Shown here in pieces: positions 28,178 through 34,381 of a DNA stretch of 64,000 bases. Made by a program: the position numbers and the translations under genes. The DNA is from CBDCWO01 sp965223405 (GTDB taxonomy: Bacteria > Bacteroidota > Bacteroidia > Chitinophagales > Saprospiraceae): assembly GCA_965223405.1 (NCBI GenBank), contig CBDCWO010000006.1:6882001-6946000 (forward strand), read 5' to 3'. The notes under the pieces were generated by a model. That model worked only from the letters and a program-made list of their open reading frames with translations. It did not search any database and had not been told where the DNA came from. How positions within the stretch are numbered: the stretch's first letter is position 1; every line of letters begins with the position of its first letter.

Positions 28178-28945
28178 ATGCTTCTCTTTTTAAGAAGAAT
28201 ACGACGTAAACTTATTAATTCTGGTTCAGCAAGAAAGTACCTTCTTTATGCCATAGGTGAGATATTACTAGTAACGATTGGGATTCTGCTGGCTTTACAG
28301 GTTAATAATTGGAATGAGGATAGAAAGAGTCGAAATGAAGAACATGAATTGCTTTTGGGTTTAGAGAATCAATTTGAGTTTTTGCATAGAGGATTACTAG
28401 GTCGGGCTGTTATAAATGACTCTCTCGAGTTATATGCTTCAAGGGTGCTTTATCCTACAATCAGACGAAATGAGTTTTCTTCGAAATCCATCTTAGAAGC
28501 ATTTTATGCTATTAAATGGGCTGGCACATTTGATCCAGGAAGCGGTGTCCTGGAAGCTATGATGGAATCAGGAAGATTGGAATTGATACAAAATGATAGT
28601 CTTAGAGAAATGCTTTCAGGATGGTCTACAATAATGGATGAAACAACCGATAATGAAGTTTTAATGCGCGAACTAGTAAATAGAGAGATTATACCAGTCA
28701 TGTCATCAGTACTTGGTCAGAACATAGGTCGGATTGTAAATGACAGCTATGTCAACACTTATTTTAATTCTTCCATCAATGATAGCGAACTACAAGATTT
28801 TAGAACACTTTTGATCGATAAGAAATTCATTGGACTGGCAACTTGGCGTCATGTATGGCTAAAATCAAGCAAAGGAGAATTTTATGGTGCTGCTGAAAAG
28901 GCATTGGAGGTTTTAGATATAATAAGGCAAGAGATCAACAAATAA
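28178..28945 (+). CDS. DUF6090 family membrane protein, second copy
   Basis: This 255-residue paralog of the gene at 8383-9159 has the same signature: LRRIRRKLINSGSARK, then YLLYAIGEILLVTIGILLAL (one transmembrane helix, residues ~22-42) and VNNWNEDRK. The soluble domain follows the same pattern, including GSGVLEAMMESGRLELIQND and a terminal helix rich in Leu and Glu. Function is unknown. The N-terminal linker is shorter than in the first copy (17 residues less before the signature), and the C-terminal domain is about as long. It lies directly downstream of the duplicated EEP remnant and is transcribed alone. Confidence 0.88.
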   Translation: MLLFLRRIRRKLINSGSARKYLLYAIGEILLVTIGILLALQVNNWNEDRKSRNEEHELLLGLENQFEFLHRGLLGRAVINDSLELYASRVLYPTIRRNEFSSKSILEAFYAIKWAGTFDPGSGVLEAMMESGRLELIQNDSLREMLSGWSTIMDETTDNEVLMRELVNREIIPVMSSVLGQNIGRIVNDSYVNTYFNSSINDSELQDFRTLLIDKKFIGLATWRHVWLKSSKGEFYGAAEKALEVLDIIRQEINK

Positions 28946-29328
28946 TGCTCAGTATATCCATGACGAACGAACCATGATCAGAATTTCTAAGACCAAATTT
29001 GTTGTATAAAACAAGTCTACTATTCTACCATCAGTTTTCTGAGTGAAAAGTGCTGGTTTTTATGGGCTAGGTCGAAGAAACATTTGTCAACAATGAAGAC
29101 GTAGTATGGCAATAGTGGATGTTCATTGAATATGCAGAAATTACCATGTAAATTTAAATTTGATGCGTAAAATGAAAAAGATTGGTTGAGGGAAAGTTGA
29201 GTACTGACGATGCTCACTTCGCTCACATGTTAGCACGACTTACATGACGAAGCTACGCTTGTCAGTACCTGGTCCGCTAACCCATTCGTCGCCCAGCCAT
29301 GCTGACCGACCAACGGGAGCGTCAGTAG
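28946..29328. other. intergenic region with a palindrome-rich, GC-richer patch beside tRNA-His
   Basis: The first ~250 bases are AT-rich without a gene. From about 29205 to 29328 the base composition shifts to higher GC and short symmetric elements cluster: the direct repeat GCTCAC-TTC-GCTCAC (29213-29227), an imperfect hairpin GACGAAGC/GCTTGTC (29247-29264), and CTGAC...GTCAG around 29301-29325. GTCAGTA occurs twice on the plus strand. It looks like a REP-type or structured 3' trailer of the tRNA transcript rather than coding DNA. Confidence 0.45.
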
Positions 29329-29403
29329 GGTGGAAGACGGGATTCGAACCCGCGACCTCTGGAACCACAATCCAGCGCTCTAACCAACTGAGCTACAACC
29401 ACC
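29329..29403 (-). tRNA. tRNA-His (anticodon GTG)
   Basis: The minus strand folds as a cloverleaf. It has the usual T8-A9 and D arm AGCTCAGTTGGTTAGAGC, an anticodon stem CTGGA/TCCAG around TTGTGGT (anticodon GTG, His), and a T loop TTCGAAT closed by a GCGGG/CCCGT stem. Position -1 is G opposite C73, the identity mark of tRNA-His. The 3' CCA is not encoded. In the acceptor stem (GTGGTTG against CTTCCAC) positions 5-68 and 6-67 are both U opposite U, flanked by G-C pairs. That is unusual, though it may be lineage-typical. Confidence 0.93.
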
Positions 29404-29522
29404 ATTTTTGTTGTTTATGTTGAGCGTAATCTTTATTACATCAACTAAGTGACTGAGTACCGATCTACAGGATCGAGCATCCTCGAAAAATTATGAATTT
29501 GCAAAAATCCTAATTTTTTGGG

Positions 29523-29539
29523 GCTACAACCACCATTTT
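29523..29539 (-). repeat. fragment repeating the 5' end of tRNA-His and its flank
   Basis: Seventeen bases, GCTACAACCACCATTTT, are identical to 29390-29406 (the 5' end of the tRNA gene and the first bases upstream). A looser match follows (TGTAATCT...ATTA here against CGTAATCT...ATTA near 29430). It is a partial tandem duplication or a trace of an insertion event using the tRNA end. It cannot encode a tRNA. Confidence 0.6.
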
Positions 29540-29700
29540 AAATGTAATCTATATTATTACTCAATGAAAAACTGAGTTTCAATCTTCCAGATCATACGCC
29601 TCAAAAAATCTATAAATCTCGCTGTCTTTCAAAACTTACTTTTAAGCGAATGCAAAAATAAACATTGCTTCCACTATTAATCACAATAAATTCATTTTTT

Positions 29701-30486
29701 TTACTCCGCCGGATCTTCTTTTAACGTAAATGTCCTCGAAACCGGGTTTAAAGGTGCCTCTACCTGATTTCCTCCGGCGTCTACCAAGGTCAACGTTATG
29801 GTATTTTCACCCATAGGCAATCCTTCTATATAGTAGGGTTGCCATTGATCAATCATATGTACTTCTCCATTAATATCAGCCTTTACTTGATACCCTTCTC
29901 CCAATTCAACATTAACCAAATAAAAATCCAACATCACCTTCTTGGTATCTGCATTTCCAACATAGGTTCCTTTTGGTCGGCTGTAAAACAACATCGGCTC
30001 CTCGATGGTTTCACTTTCGGCAATCATATGATCGGCAATATTTACCTTAACCGCGGTGTGTGCCTTGGCAGTCTTAATACTTTCATGGTATGACCGGGAT
30101 AAAAATGCCAGGATAAAATGCGCTCCCTCCGCTACTTCATGATCGAATTCGGCTGCATATTTTGCCGCATATGGCCCATTATCCACGATCAGGTGGATGT
30201 GTTGTCCTTTCCCGGAATTGGCACACATCTTTTGTGGAGCATCAGCAGTTTGCTCACCTAATTTATAACTCTCCCCTGACAAAGAAAATGTAAAAGCTCC
30301 GTTTTCGTAATCCATGGATTCTATGGCAGCATCCGGATACTCAGGAGAAGCAGAAAAGGGGATTAGAGTGTATGTTTTTTGAACCTGTGATTCTTTCTCA
30401 CTATCCTGATCGTCTGTTTGAGAATCATTATTTGCGCACGCCAAAACAAATAATGGCAGTGTAAGTAAAATCCATAATTTTTTCAT
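29701..30486 (-). CDS. hypothetical lipoprotein
   Basis: I recognise no named family. The start at 30486 gives MKKLWILLTLPLFVLAC, a strong lipobox with C17; an ATG two codons earlier (30492) is equivalent. An acidic linker (NNDSQTDDQDSEKESQ) is followed by two beta-rich parts: residues ~40-150, with the conspicuous GKGQHIHLIVDNGPYAAKY, and residues ~160-260, with LFYSRPKGTYVGNADTKKVM and an Ig-like end (MGENTITLTLVDAGGNQVEA). The HIHLIVDN strand resembles small domains often seen in Bacteroidota lipoproteins. Ligand and role are unknown. A TTG-N17-TAACTTTG promoter lies just upstream. Confidence 0.7.
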   Translation of the reverse strand: MKKLWILLTLPLFVLACANNDSQTDDQDSEKESQVQKTYTLIPFSASPEYPDAAIESMDYENGAFTFSLSGESYKLGEQTADAPQKMCANSGKGQHIHLIVDNGPYAAKYAAEFDHEVAEGAHFILAFLSRSYHESIKTAKAHTAVKVNIADHMIAESETIEEPMLFYSRPKGTYVGNADTKKVMLDFYLVNVELGEGYQVKADINGEVHMIDQWQPYYIEGLPMGENTITLTLVDAGGNQVEAPLNPVSRTFTLKEDPAE

Positions 30487-30516
30487 GACCATTTAGATTT
30501 TTAGTTTTGTGAAACG

Positions 30517-30544
30517 CAAAGTTATTATTTCTATTGTTTAACAA
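30517..30544 (-). promoter_or_regulatory. promoter of the lipoprotein gene (TTG-N17-TAACTTTG)
   Basis: On the minus strand TTG (30544-30542) is followed after 17 bases by TAACTTTG (30524-30517), an exact -7 consensus match 30 bases before the ATG at 30486. Confidence 0.55.
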
Positions 30545-30820
30545 AAGCCTATTTGATCTGATATATGTCCCTTTATCATAGTTTGTGCTCAATTCCCAAT
30601 CAGGTCAATCAGCAACATTGTATAATGAAGATGACAGTAGACTCTTTGCAAAACTTGCAATTATTTCGTTTAACTAACCAGAATCCACATTACAACAGAG
30701 TCGGATTTCAGTATTGGAATTTTTATAAGAATTACTATCTTCCCTGTTTATATCTGTGACGAACTAACCAATCTTAAATAAATTCAACCAATTAACTTAA
30801 ATAAATTTCGCTCCTGAACG

Positions 30821-32143
30821 ATGAAAAAAGCTCCTGTAGTCGCCAAAGAAATTTTGATACCTTTTATTCTGATCACCTCCCTATTTGCCCTTTGGGGGTT
30901 TGCAAACGACATTACCAACCCGATGGTTTCAGCCTTTAAAAAGGTATTGGAGCTTAACAATAAACAAGCATCCTGGGTTCAGGCTGCTTTTTATGGGGGA
31001 TACTTCACGATGGCGCTTCCAGCAGCTATATTTATTAAAAAGTTTTCGTACAAAAAAGGAATTTTGGTAGGACTGGGACTTTATGCTATCGGAGCTTTGC
31101 TCTTTTACCCCGCTGCAGCCTTTGAGCAATTCGGATTCTTTTTGGCTGCCCTTTATATTTTAACCTTTGGATTGGCATTCCTTGAAACCACTGCCAATCC
31201 TTATATACTGTCTATGGGCGCAGAAGAAACAGCCACCCAAAGATTAAATCTAGCACAAGCTTTTAATCCTATTGGAGCTTTATCCGGATTATTTGTAGCA
31301 CAAATGTTTATCCTGGGGGCTTTACAATCCGATGATCTGGATGCTCAGGGAAATGTGATATACGATACCTTATCCGAAGGGGCAAAGGCGACGATTCGAA
31401 CTTCCGATTTAATGGTTATTCGTGATCCCTATGTGGCCCTTGGCTTATTTGTTCTGGTTATGCTCGTGCTCATCGCATTAGTAAAAATGCCAGAAAAAAG
31501 AGAAAATGGCAACTCATTAAACATACCTAAATCTTTAAGGAGGATCTTTGGAATAAAAAGATTCCGAGAGGGAGTCCTGGCACAAATGTTTTATGTAGGT
31601 GCTCAAATCATGTGTTGGACTTATATTTATCAATATGCCGAAACGCTTGGAATTGACAACCAGACAGCAGTTTATTATGCTATGACAGCCCTTATTGTAT
31701 TCTTAATTGGGCGTTGGGTTTGTACCTGGTTGCTGCGATATGTCAATTCGGGAATGCTGATGATGTATCTGGCAATGGGTGCAATCGCACTTACATTAGG
31801 GACCATATTCATTCAGGGTATGGTTGGATTGTATTGCTTAGTAGGAATTTCTTTTTGCATGTCACTGATGTTTCCGACGATTTATGGAATTGCGTTGGAA
31901 GGATTGGGAGACGATGCTAAATTTGCCTCTGCTTTCTTGGTAATGGCCATAGTTGGAGGAGCCTTCATGCCTTACCTCCAAGGGATGATATTAGACTGGG
32001 GAGGAAAAGGATATGCAGATGTCAGGGTGCTGGGAGTCCCGGAAGTCAACTTTTCATTTATATTACCATTGATTTGCTTTGTAATAGTGGCTTTGTATGG
32101 ATATCGCAGTTTTCATAGAATCCGTAATCAAAAAATGGAATAA
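30821..32143 (+). CDS. fucP: FucP-like sugar:H+ symporter (major facilitator superfamily)
   Basis: This 440-residue polytopic protein has 12 hydrophobic segments and the fucose/glucose-galactose permease signature: LFALWGFANDITNPMV in helix 1, QAAFYGGYFTMALPA, and GLAFLETTANPYILSMGAEETATQRLNLAQAFNPIGAL (quoted here only by its ends; see residues ~115-155). In FucP the Asp in the first segment and the Glu of LETTANPY are the proton-coupling and sugar-contact residues, and both are present. It imports a monosaccharide across the inner membrane. No fucose catabolic genes are nearby, so the sugar could be fucose, glucose, galactose or N-acetylglucosamine. The symbol indicates family, not proven substrate. 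Confidence 0.88.
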   Translation: MKKAPVVAKEILIPFILITSLFALWGFANDITNPMVSAFKKVLELNNKQASWVQAAFYGGYFTMALPAAIFIKKFSYKKGILVGLGLYAIGALLFYPAAAFEQFGFFLAALYILTFGLAFLETTANPYILSMGAEETATQRLNLAQAFNPIGALSGLFVAQMFILGALQSDDLDAQGNVIYDTLSEGAKATIRTSDLMVIRDPYVALGLFVLVMLVLIALVKMPEKRENGNSLNIPKSLRRIFGIKRFREGVLAQMFYVGAQIMCWTYIYQYAETLGIDNQTAVYYAMTALIVFLIGRWVCTWLLRYVNSGMLMMYLAMGAIALTLGTIFIQGMVGLYCLVGISFCMSLMFPTIYGIALEGLGDDAKFASAFLVMAIVGGAFMPYLQGMILDWGGKGYADVRVLGVPEVNFSFILPLICFVIVALYGYRSFHRIRNQKME

Positions 32144-32464
32144 CCTGAATTTCTTAAACTGGAAGACTCACTCAAATGGTTAACAATTAACTTAACAACT
32201 TCTAAACAATAGTCATACACCATTCGTAGTTATAATAACATTATTTTAAAAAACAACAAGGTCTATTTGGTGTTGAATTCCTAGAGTTAAACCGATGCCT
32301 GAAAATTGACCAAGATCATCGACAAATGGTATAATTGGGCTTTATATTTGTACTCTACAAATTAGACAACGAAGTATTTAGACTTCACCAACCTGGTGGG
32401 CCTTTCTTTCAAGCTATATTGAACAATTTATGGTCATGAATTTTGTAAACTAAAAATTTTAGAA
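32144..32464. promoter_or_regulatory. upstream region of the mbnP-like gene: TATATTTG element and structured leader
   Basis: TATATTTG at 32343-32350 is an exact -7 match. It would give a leader of roughly 108 bases before the ATG at 32465, long compared with other genes here. The leader contains two adjacent small hairpins: GAAGT/ACTTC at 32371-32386 and CACCA/TGGTG at 32386-32398, followed by CCTTTCTTTC. A leader attenuator or metal-responsive control is possible but speculative. No TTG box sits at standard spacing. Confidence 0.45.
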
Positions 32465-33220
32465 ATGAAGAATTTGATGAGCTATGTTGTTTTTTTAAGT
32501 TTGTTGGGGCTTGTTGTTCTTATAACAGGATGCCAGAAAGATACTATGGACAACCAAGTTTCTCTGGTCTTCCAACATGAAGTGGACGGAAAAGATCTGG
32601 TGTTTAATCAATTTGACTATCAATCTCCGGCGGGACATCCCTTCAGTGTGTCCAGATTAAAGTTTTACCTTTCCAATATGGAATTGCTGCGAGATGATGG
32701 CACCGTTGTTTCTTTACCCGGAGTTCATTACCGCGATGTTGAAGTACCGGAAACGGATCGAATTCGTTATAATAATATTCCAGAAGGTAAATATACCCAT
32801 TTGAATTTTGTGTACGGACTGGATGAAACACTTAATGTAGATGGGGGATTACCAAATACAACTACCAATATCAATATGGAATGGCCTATCCCAGGTGATC
32901 AAGGATACCATTATATGAAGTTTGAAGGTAAGTACGACTCGCTGGATTCCGGAGTTATCAAAAACTTCAATTTACATACGGGGGCGACCAAAGGCAACCA
33001 GAATTATATTGATATCTCACTTCCACTTAATAATTTGGAGTTGACCGGTGGTAATTGGGAAATCAATCTTATGATGGACCTTAACGAATGGATGCGCAAT
33101 CCTCAAATCTATGATTTTGAGACTTTCGGACCCATGATTATGGCCAATCAGGCTGCACAAGAGATCTTAAAAGCTAATGGGACAACGGCTTTCAGAATCG
33201 CTTCAGTCGATAAACAATAA
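32465..33220 (+). CDS. MbnP family lipoprotein (partner of diheme peroxidase)
   Basis: This 251-residue lipoprotein (lipobox GLVVLITGC, C23) matches the MbnP family by LVFNQFDYQSPAGHPFSVSR and the following LKFYLSNMELLRDDG, then RIRYNNIPEGKYTHLNFVYG, MEWPIPGDQGYHYMKFEGKY and a C-terminal MDLNEWMRNP. In methanotrophs MbnP is a periplasmic copper-binding protein in which a Trp is converted to kynurenine by the diheme enzyme MbnH. Here the next gene, nine stop-to-start bases from the frame opening, is a diheme MauG/CcP-type protein, so the same partner arrangement is present. Trp candidates are those in MEWPIPG, GGNWEIN and NEWMRNP. Copper binding and Trp modification in this protein are inference. 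Confidence 0.82.
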   Translation: MKNLMSYVVFLSLLGLVVLITGCQKDTMDNQVSLVFQHEVDGKDLVFNQFDYQSPAGHPFSVSRLKFYLSNMELLRDDGTVVSLPGVHYRDVEVPETDRIRYNNIPEGKYTHLNFVYGLDETLNVDGGLPNTTTNINMEWPIPGDQGYHYMKFEGKYDSLDSGVIKNFNLHTGATKGNQNYIDISLPLNNLELTGGNWEINLMMDLNEWMRNPQIYDFETFGPMIMANQAAQEILKANGTTAFRIASVDKQ

Positions 33221-33235
33221 TAGATACGTTTGAAA

Positions 33236-34249
33236 ATGAAAACATCAGGATCCAATTTGCTTATTATCATTGCGGGTATTGCATTATTTTGCTCCTATTG
33301 TAGTAAAGATCCCACGTCTCCTGACGAGAATTACGTATACGATCCCACCCCTTATGAGATTAAATATTCTTCACAATTTCCAATTTTGGAAATTCCGGAA
33401 GACAATCCGACGACGGAGGAAGGGATTCGATTAGGTAGGATGCTATATTACGATAATCAATTGCATCCTGATGGTCTTCATTCTTGTGCCGATTGTCATT
33501 TACAGGAAAACTCATTTACTTCAGACGGAGATATTCTTCCCCATCTTAATTTAGGGTGGAATTCAAAGTTTTTATGGGATGGAAAGATCCAGGGCTCTTT
33601 AGAGGATATTATGAAGTTTGAAGTAAGCATTTTCTTCAATACCGATGTGGAAAGATTACAAAAACAACCGGAATATCCGAAGTTATTCTTTGAAGCATTT
33701 GGAGAGAAAGAGATTACTCAAGACAAAGCTGCTTACGCTCTGGCCCAATTTCAGAGGACCATGATATCCGATAAATCGAAGTATGACAAAGTCATAAACA
33801 AAGAGCCGGGTATCTTTTTTACTGACGCTGAATTTAATGGTTTTGACATATTCTTTACCGAGCGTGGAGATTGTTTTCACTGCCATGGCGGAATTTTGTT
33901 TTCTGACAATCTGATGCACAATAATGGTCTCGATGCCAGTCCGGAATCGGGATATGGAAAAATTACCGGACAATCTCATGACCTGGGAAAATTTAAGACC
34001 CCTACCCTGCGAAATATCGCGCTGACGGGGCCTTATATGCATGATGGCCGTTATCAAACTTTGAAAGAAGTGGTCGATTTTTATTCGTCCGGCATTCAAT
34101 TTTCAGAAACAATCGATCCCCTTATGAAATTTGTCCATCAGGGCGGAATTAAATTATCAGAACAGGAAAAAAGTGATCTGATCGCATTTCTTCATACTCT
34201 TACAGATACATCATATGTTCAAAATCCCCAACTCTCAAATCCTTTTTAA
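33236..34249 (+). CDS. diheme cytochrome c peroxidase / MauG-MbnH-type protein
   Basis: I chose the ATG at 33236 (MKTSGSNLLIIIAGIALFC), which gives a lipoprotein signal with Cys in YCSKD; a TTG two codons earlier also opens the frame. Two c-type heme sites are present: CADCH (~residue 82) within a DGLHSCADCHLQENSFTSDG context, and CFHCH (~215). Other family marks are the distal-side LGWNSKFLWDG (~105), FKTPTLRNIALTGPYMHDGR (~255) and VDFYSSG. Genuine peroxidases reduce H2O2, while MauG/MbnH use the same scaffold to oxidise a partner protein. The adjacent MbnP gene favours the second role. It is exported and lipid-anchored, probably in the same operon as mbnP. Confidence 0.88.
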   Translation: MKTSGSNLLIIIAGIALFCSYCSKDPTSPDENYVYDPTPYEIKYSSQFPILEIPEDNPTTEEGIRLGRMLYYDNQLHPDGLHSCADCHLQENSFTSDGDILPHLNLGWNSKFLWDGKIQGSLEDIMKFEVSIFFNTDVERLQKQPEYPKLFFEAFGEKEITQDKAAYALAQFQRTMISDKSKYDKVINKEPGIFFTDAEFNGFDIFFTERGDCFHCHGGILFSDNLMHNNGLDASPESGYGKITGQSHDLGKFKTPTLRNIALTGPYMHDGRYQTLKEVVDFYSSGIQFSETIDPLMKFVHQGGIKLSEQEKSDLIAFLHTLTDTSYVQNPQLSNPF

Positions 34250-34350
34250 ACTTAACTTCATCCTGGATTCGATTAAGAATTAGTCCGCACTGTCAGCCAG
34301 GTTTTAAGTATATCTACAATCAGAAATTATTTCCTGACCAGGTTATTTTA

Positions 34351-34358
34351 TAGATTTG
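34351..34358 (+). promoter_or_regulatory. TAGATTTG -7 element upstream of the pseudo-5'-nucleotidase gene
   Basis: TAGATTTG matches TAnnTTTG exactly and ends 23 bases before the ATG at 34382. It overlaps the alternative GTG start at 34358, which argues for the ATG as the real start. It suggests this gene can be transcribed separately from the mbnP/peroxidase pair. Confidence 0.5.
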
Positions 34359-34381
34359 TGCATTCTAAGGCAATCATTCCC

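Noticed and set aside
30565..30759. Plus-strand frame of 64 codons ahead of the fucP-like gene
   Set aside because: No signal, domain or usable promoter spacing; amino-acid content looks like random AT-rich DNA.
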